Assembly: GCA_021814735.1 (NCBI GenBank)
Contig: JAKAHX010000043.1
Span: 1 to 8,737, forward strand
Length of the DNA: 8,737 nt
Source of the DNA: Chloroflexota bacterium
Lineage (GTDB): Bacteria > Chloroflexota > Limnocylindria > Limnocylindrales > CSP1-4
Reading direction: 5' to 3'
This document shows, piece after piece, positions 1 to 8,693 of the stretch. The position numbers were made by a program, and so were the translations under genes. The notes under the pieces were generated by a model. It was not told the origin of the DNA. It did no database searches and saw nothing but the letters and a program-made list of their open reading frames with translations. Position 1 is the stretch's first letter; each line of letters begins with the position of its first letter.

Positions 1-950
1 ACGAACTGCGGGGCCTTCCACGCGGGCGCCGTCTGCGGCGCCAGCACGACCGGCTCCTTCATCGCGGCCTCGAAATCGGCCACCGTGTACTGGTTGCCGG
101 TGATGGGCAGAGGCAGGCGCTGCTCCATCAGCTGCAGGTAGTAGTTGCGTCGCTGCACGATGGGGCTGTCCGCCGGGACCACCAGCTTGCCGTCCGGCTG
201 CAGCGTCGCGTTGCGCACCAGGTCGTAGTCGGTGGGTGACTGGGGAATGGCGGCCAGGATGACGGCCTGCGCCAGTGTCAGCTTGTCGAGCGGGACCCCG
301 AAGTAGCTCTTCGCGGCGGCAGCGATCCCGTAGCTGTTGTTGCCGTAGAAGTTGCTGTTCAGGTAGTCCTGCATGATCTGTTGTTTGCTGAGCGTCTGCG
401 TCAGCCGGATCGATTCGATGATCTCCTTGATCTTCCGCTCGATCTTCCGGTTCGGGTCGGCCACCAGCGCCGGGTCGAGCAGCCGCGCGCGGACGAGCTG
501 CTGGGTGATCGTGGAGGCGCCGCGCTGCTCGCCGGCCAGCGTGTCGCGGATGGCGGACAGGATCCCCGCCGGGTCGAAACCGCTGTTCGACCAGAAGGTC
601 TTGTCCTCCACGGACGTGGTGGCATCGATGACGACCCCGGGCACCTGGTCGTACTGGACCACCTGGCGCTGCTGGCTGCCGAAGGTGGCCAGCTGGACGC
701 CGTTCCGATCGTAGATGACCGATTCCTGGTTGAACTGGAGGTTGTCCAGGATGTGCGGGTCGGCGAGTCCCTGGCTGAAGTAGTTGTAGGCGGCGAGCGC
801 GCCGAGGAATCCGACGAACCCGACGATCAGGAGCGAGGCGAAGAGGAGCAGCGGCAGCGTCACCGCGAGGCTCGGCCCGGTACCACCGCCGCGTCCACGC
901 CTGCCGCCGTTGAGGCGCCGTGCCTGGCGGCGAGTGACGCTGGTCTGCAT
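1..950 (-). CDS. Class A penicillin-binding protein (GT51 glycosyltransferase), N-terminal part, cut by window edge
   Basis: Peptidoglycan glycan-strand polymerase of the PBP1A type, anchored in the cytoplasmic membrane and acting outside it on lipid II. I translated 316 residues from the ATG at 950; the frame stays open to the left edge, so the C-terminal part, expected to be the transpeptidase domain, lies outside. Seen: an Arg/Gly-rich cytoplasmic tail (about 1-26), one membrane segment (about 27-56), then GT51 motifs in order: EDKTF at 115-119 with the likely catalytic Glu115, GASTITQQ at 144-151, RKIKE at 172-176 with the second acidic residue Glu176, and NFYGNNSYG at 200-208. The usual histidine in motif I is replaced (SNSGFD). 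No Shine-Dalgarno is visible before the ATG; an in-frame GTG at 962 is an alternative start. It is divergent from tyrS. The GT51 family is certain from the motifs; the exact PBP subtype cannot be told from this half. Confidence 0.95.
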   Translation of the reverse strand, partial: MQTSVTRRQARRLNGGRRGRGGGTGPSLAVTLPLLLFASLLIVGFVGFLGALAAYNYFSQGLADPHILDNLQFNQESVIYDRNGVQLATFGSQQRQVVQYDQVPGVVIDATTSVEDKTFWSNSGFDPAGILSAIRDTLAGEQRGASTITQQLVRARLLDPALVADPNRKIERKIKEIIESIRLTQTLSKQQIMQDYLNSNFYGNNSYGIAAAAKSYFGVPLDKLTLAQAVILAAIPQSPTDYDLVRNATLQPDGKLVVPADSPIVQRRNYYLQLMEQRLPLPITGNQYTVADFEAAMKEPVVLAPQTAPAWKAPQF

Positions 951-1023
951 GTCGCCGGGCACTCTAGCATACTCAACCCCGCTCCCAGCCTTGCATCGCC
1001 CTTGCCGCAGGTGACCGTCGCCG
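951..1023. promoter_or_regulatory. Divergent intergenic region between the PBP gene and tyrS, possible promoters
   Basis: This 73-base gap must hold the start signals for both genes unless promoters lie inside coding sequence. Its least GC-rich part is 961-975. On the minus strand TATGCT at 971-966 fits a TANNNT -10 box; a start about 7 bases downstream would leave a very short leader before the PBP ATG at 950, in line with its missing Shine-Dalgarno. On the plus strand TAGCAT (965-970) overlaps the same bases. I see no convincing -35 box on either strand, so promoter placement is speculative. No T-box-like leader could fit before tyrS. Confidence 0.3.
1009..1014 (+). promoter_or_regulatory. 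Ribosome binding site of tyrS
   Basis: AGGTGA lies 9 bases before the ATG at 1024 and 18 bases before a second in-frame ATG at 1033. The spacing favours 1024 as the true start. Confidence 0.6.
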
Positions 1024-2301
1024 ATGCCAACCATGACCGATCTGCTCGCCGAGCTTCGATGGCGCGGCATGCTCCAGGAGATGACCGAGGGTCTCGAGGC
1101 ACGCCTCGCGCGGGGGCCCATCGCCGCCTATGTCGGGTTCGACCCGACCGGCGATTCGCTGCACGCGGGCCATCTGATCCCGATCTTCGGCCTGCTCCAC
1201 CTGCAGCGCGCGGGCGGCCGCCCGGTGGCCGTGGTCGGCGGCGGGACCGGGATGATCGGCGACCCGTCCGGCCGGAGCGCCGAGCGCAACCTGCTCGACG
1301 AACCGACCCTGGCCGCCAACGTGGCCGCGATCCGTGGCCAGCTCGAGCGCTTCCTGGACTTCTCGTCGGCGGAGCACGGTGCCCGCTTGGTGGACAACCG
1401 CGAGTGGCTGGGCCGTTACGGCCTCATCGAGTACCTGCGCGAGATCGGCAAGCACTTCAGCCTGGGCTACATGCTGTCCAAGGACTCGGTCCAGCTGCGG
1501 ATGGGGGCCGGGATCTCGTTCACCGAGTTCGCCTACATGACCCTGCAGGCCACCGACTTCCTGCACCTCTATCGAGACCACGGCGTGGAGCTGCAGATGG
1601 GCGGGGCCGACCAGTTCGGCAACATCACCGCGGGGCTCGAGCTGATCCGCCGTGTCCTGGGGCCGGCGCCGGATGGCACGCCCCGGGCGTTCGGGCTCTC
1701 GTTCCCGCTCCTCACCGCGCCCAGCGGCAAGAAGTTCGGCAAGAGCGAGGGGGGCGAGACGGTCTTCCTGGCAGCACACCGGACCTCGCCCTACGCCTTC
1801 TACCAGTACTGGCTGAACGCGGACGACCGCGACGTGCCGCTCTTCCTGCGGACGCTCACGCTGATGTCGCGCGACGAGGTGGAGGCGCTGGAGGCGGACC
1901 ACGCGGCCAGGCCCGAGCAGCGGCGCGCACAGCGCGCCCTGGCGTTCGACCTCACGTCCCGCGTCCACGGTGCGAGCCAGGCGGAGCTGCAGCGGCGCGT
2001 CTCCGAACTGGCGTTCTCCGGCGAGCCGCTGACCGACCCGGAGGTCCTCCAGGTCCTGCACGACGACGCGGGAGGGTTCGAGTTCGGTCCTGAGGTCGCC
2101 ACCCTCTTCGACGTTGCCCTCCAGAGCGGCCTCTTCGCCTCCCGGAGCGAGCTGCGCCGGGCTGTGTCGCAGGGCGGCGTCTCGGTGGACGAGGTGCGGG
2201 TCGAGCGGGCGGACGATCCGGTCGGAGCGCCCCTGGCCGGGCGGTACCACGTGGTCCGGCATGGCCGCCGGCGGCTGGCGGTGGGACTCCGGCGCCCGTA
2301 G
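1024..2301 (+). CDS. tyrS: Tyrosyl-tRNA synthetase
   Basis: Charges tRNA-Tyr with tyrosine in the cytoplasm; a class I aminoacyl-tRNA synthetase of 425 residues, the normal bacterial length. Seen: the tyrosine pocket start YVGFDPT (36-42) with Tyr36 and Asp40, the HIGH-type signature HAGH (47-50), GGGTGMIGDPSG (72-83), the tyrosine-recognition helix with Tyr171, Gln175 and Asp178, GGADQFGNI (193-201) with Gln197, and the KMSKS-type loop KFGKS (237-241), which is the form usual for bacterial TyrRS. The C-terminal part (about 360-425) looks like the S4-type RNA-binding domain that grips the tRNA. The start at 1024 is supported by an AGGTGA site; MTDLL at 1033 is the alternative. It is divergent from the PBP gene and convergent with hisIE, so it is probably its own transcription unit. 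Nothing is missing or unusual. Confidence 0.98.
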   Translation: MPTMTDLLAELRWRGMLQEMTEGLEARLARGPIAAYVGFDPTGDSLHAGHLIPIFGLLHLQRAGGRPVAVVGGGTGMIGDPSGRSAERNLLDEPTLAANVAAIRGQLERFLDFSSAEHGARLVDNREWLGRYGLIEYLREIGKHFSLGYMLSKDSVQLRMGAGISFTEFAYMTLQATDFLHLYRDHGVELQMGGADQFGNITAGLELIRRVLGPAPDGTPRAFGLSFPLLTAPSGKKFGKSEGGETVFLAAHRTSPYAFYQYWLNADDRDVPLFLRTLTLMSRDEVEALEADHAARPEQRRAQRALAFDLTSRVHGASQAELQRRVSELAFSGEPLTDPEVLQVLHDDAGGFEFGPEVATLFDVALQSGLFASRSELRRAVSQGGVSVDEVRVERADDPVGAPLAGRYHVVRHGRRRLAVGLRRP

Positions 2302-2310
2302 CGTCTTCGA

Positions 2311-2336
2311 CCCGGGGCCCGGGAGGGCCGTCCGGG
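2311..2336. terminator. GC-rich hairpin between convergent tyrS and hisIE, possible two-way terminator
   Basis: Bases 2311-2320 can pair with 2325-2329 and 2332-2336: a ten base-pair stem made only of G-C pairs, with a GGGA loop (2321-2324) and a two-base bulge (2330-2331). It fills most of the 38-base gap between the two stop codons and can fold on either strand's transcript. No T-run follows on either side, so it is not a classical intrinsic terminator. In a genome this rich in G and C some pairing arises by chance, but the position is right for ending both transcripts. Confidence 0.45.
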
Positions 2337-2339
2337 ACG

Positions 2340-3091
2340 TCAGGCCCGGTGGCGCCGGCGCAGCACCCCGATCACGGCGGCCGGTGGAAGGTCGCGCTCC
2401 GCGCACAGCACCAGGACGTGGTAGAGCAGGTCAGCCGTCTCCGCGGCGAGCAGGGCCTGCGTCCGCTCCCGGAGCGCCGGTTCGCTGGCTCCGTCGCGAC
2501 CGCGCGCCGTCTCCGCGTCGTCCCTGGCCGCCAGGAGCACCTCGGTGGCCTCCTCGGTGACCTTGCGGGCGCAGGCGTCCACGCCGCCGGCCAGGAGACG
2601 CGCCGTGTAGGAGCGCCCGGGGTCGGCGGCGTCGCGGCGTTGCCTGATCGTGGTCCACAGCGTCTCCAGCCACGCGAAGTCCTGGAGCGGCGCCGGGTCC
2701 TCCACCCGCGGGCCGCCATCGAAACAGGAGCGGGCGCCCGTGTGGCACGCGGGGCCGGCAGCATCCACGCTGACCAGCAGCGCGTCCGCGTCGCAGTCCA
2801 GGGCCATGCCCCGCAGCCGGAGCACGTTGCCGCTCGACTCGCCCTTGCGCCAGAGACGATCCCGGCTGCGCGAGTGGAAGTGCACGAGGCCGGTGGCCAG
2901 GGTCGCCGACAATGCCTCGGCGTCCATGTACGCCAGCATGAGCACCGCGCCGTCGGCCGCGTCCCGCACGATCGCGGGCGCCAGGCCATCGGGTCCCCAG
3001 CGCACGTCGCGCGGATCCACCAGCCGGTCCGCCGGCACCGAGCCGTCGCCCCGATCGCTCGCCTGTTCCATCGCGCCACCCGGTCCTTCCG

Positions 3092-3095
<4 letters not shown>
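2340..3095 (-). CDS. hisIE: Bifunctional phosphoribosyl-AMP cyclohydrolase / phosphoribosyl-ATP pyrophosphohydrolase
   Basis: Fusion enzyme for steps 2 and 3 of histidine synthesis: the HisE half removes pyrophosphate from phosphoribosyl-ATP, the HisI half opens the adenine ring of phosphoribosyl-AMP. 251 residues. HisI (about 31-130): VLMLAYMD (51-58), [16 protein letters not shown] (75-90), metal-binding DCDAD (100-104) and the zinc cysteines Cys101, Cys117 and Cys124 with the classical 16 and 7 residue spacing. HisE (about 140-250): LETLW (143-147), EEATE (181-185), and Glu219 with Asp222 in ETADLLYH. The protein is longer than the roughly 200-residue enterobacterial HisIE: about 30 extra residues at the N-terminus and a polar insert near 194-212. 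The ATG overlaps the hisF stop (ATGA). A start at 3071 (MEQAS) would trim the extension. It is the last gene of the operon. Confidence 0.97.
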
Positions 3096-3960
<865 letters not shown>

Positions 3961-3961
<1 letters not shown>

Positions 3962-4689
3962 CAGTCCGCCGCTCCCCGGCGGCCGGCCGGCTGAACCCCG
4001 TCCCGCGGACCGTCGGGCGCGCCGCGGCCGGCCGCGACCGGCCCGTCGATCGGGATCGGTCGGCCGCCCGGCGCCTCGCCCGCCACGATGTCCAGCACGT
4101 TCGCCAGGACGTGCAGCCCCTCCGGGCCGGACTTCTCCGGGTGGAACTGGACGCCGAGCAGGCGTCCCGCGGCCACCGCGCTCACGAAGCGCCCGCCGTG
4201 CTCGGTGGTCGCCACGACCACGCCGCGGTCGACCGGTGCCGGCGCGTAGGAGTGGACGAAGTAGAAGGGAACCCGGCGCGGCAGCCCGTCCAGCAGCGGG
4301 TGGGGCACCAGCGTCTCGACCTCGTTCCATCCGACATGGGGGAGCCGGGGCGCGGACGGGATCCGCCGGGTCTCCCCCGGGATCCAGCCGAGACCGTCCG
4401 AGTCGTCCTCCTCCGATCGCTCGAAGAGCAACTGCATCCCCAGGCAGATCCCCAGGTACCACGTGCCGCCGGCCACGGCCCGTTCCAGCGCCCCGGCGAG
4501 CCCGGCCCGGCGAAGCCGGCGCATCGCAGGTCCCTGGGCTCCCACGCCCGGCACCACCACCAGGTCCGGGCGACCCACGTCGCTGGCGCGGATCGCCGGG
4601 TGCACCTCGGCCCCGAGCAGGGTGAGCGCCTGCCCGATGCTCAGCAGGTTGCCTGCACCGTAGTCGACCAGCGCCACCGAGACGCTCAC
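3961..4689 (-). CDS. hisH: Imidazole glycerol phosphate synthase, glutamine amidotransferase subunit HisH
   Basis: Class I glutamine amidotransferase that hydrolyses glutamine and channels ammonia to HisF. 242 residues. Seen: [11 protein letters not shown] (8-18), the oxyanion loop PGVGAQG (47-53), the nucleophile elbow LGICLGMQ (79-86) with Cys82, LPHVGWNEV (116-124), YFVHSY (143-148), and FHPEKS (182-187) with His183 and Glu185, completing the Cys-His-Glu triad. The conserved fold ends near residue 203; a tail of about 39 residues rich in Gly, Pro, Ala and Arg follows and has no counterpart in typical HisH proteins of about 200 residues. The start is GTG in a GTGA overlap with the hisB stop, with no visible Shine-Dalgarno, so translation is probably coupled to hisB. 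The stop shares a base with hisF. Confidence 0.97.
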
Positions 4690-5336
4690 GGGGTCGTGGA
4701 GCCGGCTGCGCCGGCCTCTCCCCGTCCGGCCGCCAGGCGCCCCAGCGCGCCCTTCGTGGACGCCACCCCGGCCCGCCGCGGATCGGCCGCGACTGCCGCG
4801 CGCAGGGCCCGCGCCAGTGCCTTGAAGGCCGCCTCCGCCACGTGGTGGTCGTTCGCCCCCCGGGCCTGCAGGTGGAGCGTGATCCCGGCCTCGCGCACGA
4901 AGGACTCCAGCGCGTGGGGGATCAACTGCGTCGGCAGCGCCCCGACCCGGTCGGACCGGAAGGCCAGGCCGAGCACCGCGTACGGTCGCCCGGAGCAGTC
5001 AACCACCGCCTCCGCCAGCGCCTCGTCCATCGGCACCCGGGCCTCGCCGAAGCGCTGGATCCCCGTGCCATCGCCCAGCGCGGTGCGGAACGCCTCGCCG
5101 AGGGCCAGCGCCACGTCCTCCACCGTGTGGTGCTCGTCCACCTGCAGGTCCCCGGCGGCCTCCACCTCGAGGTCGAAGAGGGCGTGGTGCGCGAGCGAGG
5201 CGAGCAGGTGGTCGTAGAAGCCCACGCCCGTGGCCACGCGCGCTGCCCCCGTGCCGTCGAGGTCCAGGCGCACGCGGACGTCGGTCTCACGGGTCGCGCG
5301 CCGCACGTCCGCGACGCGCACGCCGGTCCCGGTCAT
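4686..5336 (-). CDS. hisB: Imidazoleglycerol-phosphate dehydratase
   Basis: Dehydrates imidazole glycerol phosphate to imidazole acetol phosphate, in a manganese-dependent multimer. 216 residues: the monofunctional form without the phosphatase domain of enterobacterial HisB, so histidinol phosphate must be cleaved by another protein. Seen: GVGFYDHLL (37-45) with metal ligand His43, DEHHTVED (67-74) with His69, His70 and Glu73, PHALESF (140-146), the repeated metal motif [11 protein letters not shown] (163-173), and STKGAL (193-198). A Gly/Ala-rich tail of about 16 residues follows. The ATG overlaps the hisC stop (ATGA) and is preceded by the strongest Shine-Dalgarno in the operon. The much longer open frame extending upstream is only a shadow over hisC. 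Confidence 0.98.
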   Translation of the reverse strand: MTGTGVRVADVRRATRETDVRVRLDLDGTGAARVATGVGFYDHLLASLAHHALFDLEVEAAGDLQVDEHHTVEDVALALGEAFRTALGDGTGIQRFGEARVPMDEALAEAVVDCSGRPYAVLGLAFRSDRVGALPTQLIPHALESFVREAGITLHLQARGANDHHVAEAAFKALARALRAAVAADPRRAGVASTKGALGRLAAGRGEAGAAGSTTP

Positions 5337-6466
5337 GGCTCCTCCCTTCCCGGCCCGCGCCCGATCGCCGCCAGGAGACGATCGTCCTGGTCCGCGGTGC
5401 GCACCGTGATCCGGAGGAACCCGCGCAGCGCGCCGGAGTCGAACTGTCGCGGCACCAGGCCGTGCCGGAGCAGGCGTTCGGCAGCCTCCGCGGCGCCGCC
5501 GGGCGACCCCGCGTCGAGCAGCACGAAGTTCGTGACGCTCGGCGGCACACGCCAGCCGAGATCGGCCAGGCGCCCCCGGAGCCGCTCCCGCTCCGCGGCG
5601 ATGGCCGCGACGTTCGCCAGCGCATGCTCGGGCGCCCCGAGCGCCGCCGCCCCCAGCGCCGCGGAGATGGTCGCGATGCTCCCCGGCGGACGGATGGCCG
5701 CCAGCCTCGTTGCCAGTGCGCGGCCGGCCACCGCGTACCCGACCCGGATCCCCGCCAGCCCGTACGCCTTGGACAGGGTGCGGACCACCACCAGCCCCGG
5801 GATCCGCTCGATCTCCTCGACGACGCTCGCCCCCGCGAACTCGCGGTAGGCCTCGTCCACCACCAGCACCGGCCCGCCTCCGGGCGCCGAGGCCATCGCC
5901 CGCAGGAGCCGCAGGAGCTCGGCGGTGCGCTCGACCGTCCCGGTCGGGTTGTTCGGATCGCACAGCCAGACCAGGTCCGCGCCGCGGGCCGCGCGCAGCA
6001 GCGCGTCGCCGTCGAGCGCGAAGCCGGTCGCCGCCGAGCCGCGGGGCACCTCCTCCAGGCGCGCGCCACGCTGCCGGGTGAGCACGCCGTACATCGCGTA
6101 GGTGGGCGAGGCGGCCACCGCCCGCCCGCCGGGGGAGAGGCACGTCCTGGCGGCCAGGTCCAGCACTTCGTCCGCCCCGGCACCCACCACGATCCGGTCC
6201 TGCGCCACGCCGAGACGGCGGGCGATCGCGTCGGTGAGCCGCGCATAGGTGGCGTCGGGGTACTCGTTGAGCCGCGCGCTCTCGGCCGACGCCCGGATCC
6301 AGGCGGGCAACTCCGGGGGCGTCCGCGGCGACGTGTTGGTGTCGAACCGGATGACCTGCGCGGGATCGAGGCCATACGTCCGGGCGACCTCCTCGTCGCT
6401 CGCTTCCCACTGGTAGCCGACGGGACCGCTCTCCACCAGCGGGTCGGCCCGGTGCACGGCGCTCAC
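5333..6466 (-). CDS. hisC: Histidinol-phosphate aminotransferase
   Basis: PLP enzyme that transfers an amino group from glutamate to imidazole acetol phosphate, giving histidinol phosphate. 377 residues, fold type I aminotransferase. Seen: the N-terminal substrate segment FDTNTSP (41-47), which replaces the commoner NENP form; NEYPD (67-71); the cofactor loop GAGADEVLD (95-103); CDPNNPTGT (169-177); VDEAYREF (203-210) with Asp204 and Tyr207; TLSKAYGLAGIRVGY (230-244) with Schiff-base Lys233 and Arg241; and LRITV (351-355) with the carboxylate-binding Arg352. The start is GTG in a GTGA overlap with the hisD stop, with GAGGG eight bases before it. Context in a his operon supports HisC over other class I/II aminotransferases; a wider role, for example on aromatic amino acids, cannot be excluded from sequence. 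Confidence 0.96.
   Translation of the reverse strand: MSAVHRADPLVESGPVGYQWEASDEEVARTYGLDPAQVIRFDTNTSPRTPPELPAWIRASAESARLNEYPDATYARLTDAIARRLGVAQDRIVVGAGADEVLDLAARTCLSPGGRAVAASPTYAMYGVLTRQRGARLEEVPRGSAATGFALDGDALLRAARGADLVWLCDPNNPTGTVERTAELLRLLRAMASAPGGGPVLVVDEAYREFAGASVVEEIERIPGLVVVRTLSKAYGLAGIRVGYAVAGRALATRLAAIRPPGSIATISAALGAAALGAPEHALANVAAIAAERERLRGRLADLGWRVPPSVTNFVLLDAGSPGGAAEAAERLLRHGLVPRQFDSGALRGFLRITVRTADQDDRLLAAIGRGPGREEP
5339..5350 (-). promoter_or_regulatory. Strong ribosome binding site of hisB, inside hisC
   Basis: A purine-only run on the minus strand, GGAAGGGAGGAG, ends two bases before the hisB ATG. Its GGAAGG and GGGAGG parts sit 8 and 4 bases from the start. It fixes the hisB start at 5336 and makes hisB the junction least dependent on translational coupling alone. 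Confidence 0.65.
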
Positions 6467-7848
6467 GACGCGGACCCTCGGAACCGGATCTCGACCGCGC
6501 GGCGGTGCGCGATCAGTCCCTCCGCCTCTGCCACCGCCGCGACCGCCGGGGCGATGGAGGCCAGGCCCTGCCGGTCCACGACCTGCGCCTGCATCCAGTG
6601 TCCGAAGTCCTCCACCGAGAGCGGCCCATAGGCCCGGGCGAGCCGGCCGGTGGGCAGGACGTGGTTGGACCCGGTCGCGTAGTCCCCGGCGGACTCGGGC
6701 GCATACGCGCCGAGGAAGACGGAGCCGGCGTGCCGGATCCGGGGCAGGAGGGACTCGGCGTCCTGCACGGCCACCGAGAGGTGCTCCGGCGCGTACTCGT
6801 TGACGAAGGCGATCGCGTCGTCGAGGCCATCGGCCACCACCATCAGCCCCGCCGATCCCAGGGAGGCGGCAAGGAACCGCAGGCGGGGCTGGGTCGGGAG
6901 CTGCCGGTCCAGCTCTGCCTGGACCGCATCGGCCACCGATGTGTCCACCGCCACCAGGACCGCCGCCGAGTCCGGCCCGTGCTCGGCCTGGCTCAGCAGG
7001 TCGGCGGCGACGTGGGCGGGATCCGCGGTCGCGTCAGCAAGGACGAGCACCTCCGACGGGCCGGCAGGCAGGTCGATGCCGACGTCGCCCAGGACCTCGA
7101 GCTTGGCCGCCGTCACCCAGGCATTGCCAGGACCGACGATCCGGTCGACCGGGATCACCGTCCGCGTCCCGTAGGCGAGCGCCCCGATGGCCTGGGCGCC
7201 GCCCATCACGTAGTACTCGTCGATCCCCAGGAGCCCCGCGGCGCCCAGCAGCACGGGCGACACGCGCCCGTCGCGACCGGCCGGGCTGGCCACGGCGACG
7301 CCGCCCACGCCCGACAGCCGGGCGGGCACGACGCCCATCAGCAGCGAACTCGGATAGGCAGCCTCGCCGCCGGGGACGTAGATCCCGACCCGGTCCAGGG
7401 GGCGCCAGACACGCCCCACCCGGATCCCGGGGGCGACGTCCACCCACTGCTCGGCGGGCGGCACCTGCTCGCGATGGAAGGCGGTGATGTGCCGTTCCAT
7501 GAGCCGCAGCCCGTCACGCACGTCCGGGTCCAGTGCCTGCGCAGCCCGGCGGAGCTGTTCGACGGGGACCCGGATCGGGGCCGGTGTCCCGGGGGGAGCG
7601 TCGGGCGCGAGTGCCTCGGTCCACGCGCCCCCGTACTCGACGCCGAAGCGCTGCAGGGCCTCGTCACCGCCCTCGCGGACCGCGCGCACGATCTCCCGCG
7701 CCGCCGACCGCAGATCCGCGCCAGTCCCCGCCGTCCGGGCCACCAGCGAGCGGCGGCCCTGCGGCGTGACGTCCCGCAGGTGGACGCGCCGGAGCCGCAC
7801 CGACTGCGGCGCAGGCCCGTCGCCTGGGTTGACCGCCATCCCCGTCAC
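6463..7848 (-). CDS. hisD: Histidinol dehydrogenase
   Basis: Zinc and NAD-dependent enzyme that oxidises histidinol to histidine in two steps, the last of the pathway. 461 residues from GTG at 7848 or 458 from ATG at 7839; the family is usually about 430. Seen: REGGDEALQRF (58-68), VPGGEAAYPSS (158-168), the family signature around IDLPAGPSE (258-266), LLSQAEHG (284-291) with zinc ligands Gln287 and His290, YAPEHL (352-357) with catalytic Glu355 and His356, GDYATGSNHVLPT (388-400) with zinc ligand Asp389, and the C-terminal AEGLIAHRRAV (442-452) with Glu443 and zinc ligand His448. I chose GTG 7848 because it overlaps the hisG stop as GTGA, the pattern used at the other junctions; neither start has a good Shine-Dalgarno. 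All catalytic and metal residues are present. Confidence 0.97.
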   Translation of the reverse strand: MTGMAVNPGDGPAPQSVRLRRVHLRDVTPQGRRSLVARTAGTGADLRSAAREIVRAVREGGDEALQRFGVEYGGAWTEALAPDAPPGTPAPIRVPVEQLRRAAQALDPDVRDGLRLMERHITAFHREQVPPAEQWVDVAPGIRVGRVWRPLDRVGIYVPGGEAAYPSSLLMGVVPARLSGVGGVAVASPAGRDGRVSPVLLGAAGLLGIDEYYVMGGAQAIGALAYGTRTVIPVDRIVGPGNAWVTAAKLEVLGDVGIDLPAGPSEVLVLADATADPAHVAADLLSQAEHGPDSAAVLVAVDTSVADAVQAELDRQLPTQPRLRFLAASLGSAGLMVVADGLDDAIAFVNEYAPEHLSVAVQDAESLLPRIRHAGSVFLGAYAPESAGDYATGSNHVLPTGRLARAYGPLSVEDFGHWMQAQVVDRQGLASIAPAVAAVAEAEGLIAHRRAVEIRFRGSAS

Positions 7849-8693
7849 GGGACGAGCAGCTCGATGGGGAGCACCAGGATCCCCGAGGCCCCCGCGGCCC
7901 GCAGGCGTCCCAGCAGCCCCCACACCTCGTCCGCGCCGACCACCGCGTGGACCGCCACCATGTCGGGCCGGGCCAGCGGCACGACGCTGGGTGACCCGAG
8001 CCCCGGGAGCAGCGCCTCGATCTCCGGCAGCGCCGACAGCGGCGCGTTCATCATCACGTAGCGACGCTCTCGTGCGTCCACCACCGCCTGCAGCATGGTC
8101 ACCACCTCGGCGGCCGGTCCGTCGGCGCCGGGGTTCGCGACCAGGATCGCCTCGCTCGAGAGGAGCGTCCCCACCGAGCGGAGGCCGTTGACCAGCAGCG
8201 TCGAGCCGGTCGACACCAGGTCCACGATGGCGTCGGCGAGCCCCATCCGGGGCGCCACCTCCACCGCGCCGCTCAGCGGGACCATCTCGACCGGGATCCC
8301 GTGGTCGCGGAAGAAGCGGGTCGCGTACGAGGGGTGCGACGTTGCCACGCGGCAGCCGGCCAGGTCCTCCAGGCGCCGGGCCGCTGAGCCGGAGGGCACC
8401 GCGGCATCGAGACGGCACCGTCCGTAGTGGAGCGACGCCCGCACCTCCAGCCCACGGCCGGACTCCGCCAGCAGGTTCGTCCCGGTGATCCCCATGTCCG
8501 CGACGCCGTCTCCCACGAACTCGACGATGTCCTCCGTCCGGACGAACAGGATGTCGAGCGGAAAGTTCTCGCAGCGGCTGACCAGCGAGCGCTCCCGCGC
8601 ATCGAAGACCAGGCCCGCGTCGCGCAGCAGTGCCAGGGTGGGCTCGAGCAGCCGGCCCTTGTTGGGCACGGCCAGACGAAGCGGGGCGGTCAC
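7845..8693 (-). CDS. hisG: ATP phosphoribosyltransferase, long form
   Basis: Condenses ATP with PRPP, the committed and histidine-inhibited first step. 282 residues. Seen: LAVPNKGRL (7-15) at the N-terminus, ADMGITGTNLL (65-75), VEVAPRMGLADAIVDL (144-159) followed by the PRPP-binding STGSTL (161-166), and a C-terminal region (about 210-282) in the place of the ACT-like regulatory domain. The length marks the HisG-long class, which is feedback-regulated on its own and does not need the HisZ partner of the short form. The start is GTG at 8693; no convincing Shine-Dalgarno precedes it, and the GTG overlaps a TGA in another frame (GTGA), hinting at coupling to an upstream gene. A his leader or attenuator would have to lie beyond the right edge. 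Confidence 0.97.
   Translation of the reverse strand: MTAPLRLAVPNKGRLLEPTLALLRDAGLVFDARERSLVSRCENFPLDILFVRTEDIVEFVGDGVADMGITGTNLLAESGRGLEVRASLHYGRCRLDAAVPSGSAARRLEDLAGCRVATSHPSYATRFFRDHGIPVEMVPLSGAVEVAPRMGLADAIVDLVSTGSTLLVNGLRSVGTLLSSEAILVANPGADGPAAEVVTMLQAVVDARERRYVMMNAPLSALPEIEALLPGLGSPSVVPLARPDMVAVHAVVGADEVWGLLGRLRAAGASGILVLPIELLVP

Noticed and set aside
951..1023. T-box or other tyrosine-responsive leader before tyrS.
   Set aside because: The gap to the divergent PBP gene is only 73 bases, too short, and no T-box sequence is present.
381..2093. A 570-codon open frame on the plus strand across the PBP 5' end, the intergenic gap and part of tyrS.
   Set aside because: It is antisense to the PBP and out of frame with tyrS, both of which have clear family motifs. 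Its translation is Arg/Pro/Ala-rich with no recognisable domain, as expected of shadow frames in high-GC DNA.
973..2406. A 477-codon open frame antisense to the whole of tyrS.
   Set aside because: It mirrors tyrS codons, shows no known motif, and lacks a supported start.
3962..4462. Upstream extension of the hisF frame to give a 456-residue protein.
   Set aside because: The added part lies over hisH in another frame, is low-complexity Arg/Gly/Ala sequence, and HisF proteins begin at [12 protein letters not shown].
5337..6410. Upstream extension of the hisB frame to give a 574-residue protein, which might be read as a fused phosphatase-HisB.
   Set aside because: The extension is out of frame over hisC, has no DxDxT phosphatase motif, and the strong ribosome binding site fixes the start at 5336.
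7849..8418. Upstream extension of the hisD frame to 651 residues.
   Set aside because: It overlaps hisG in another frame and has no HisD-like or other recognisable sequence.
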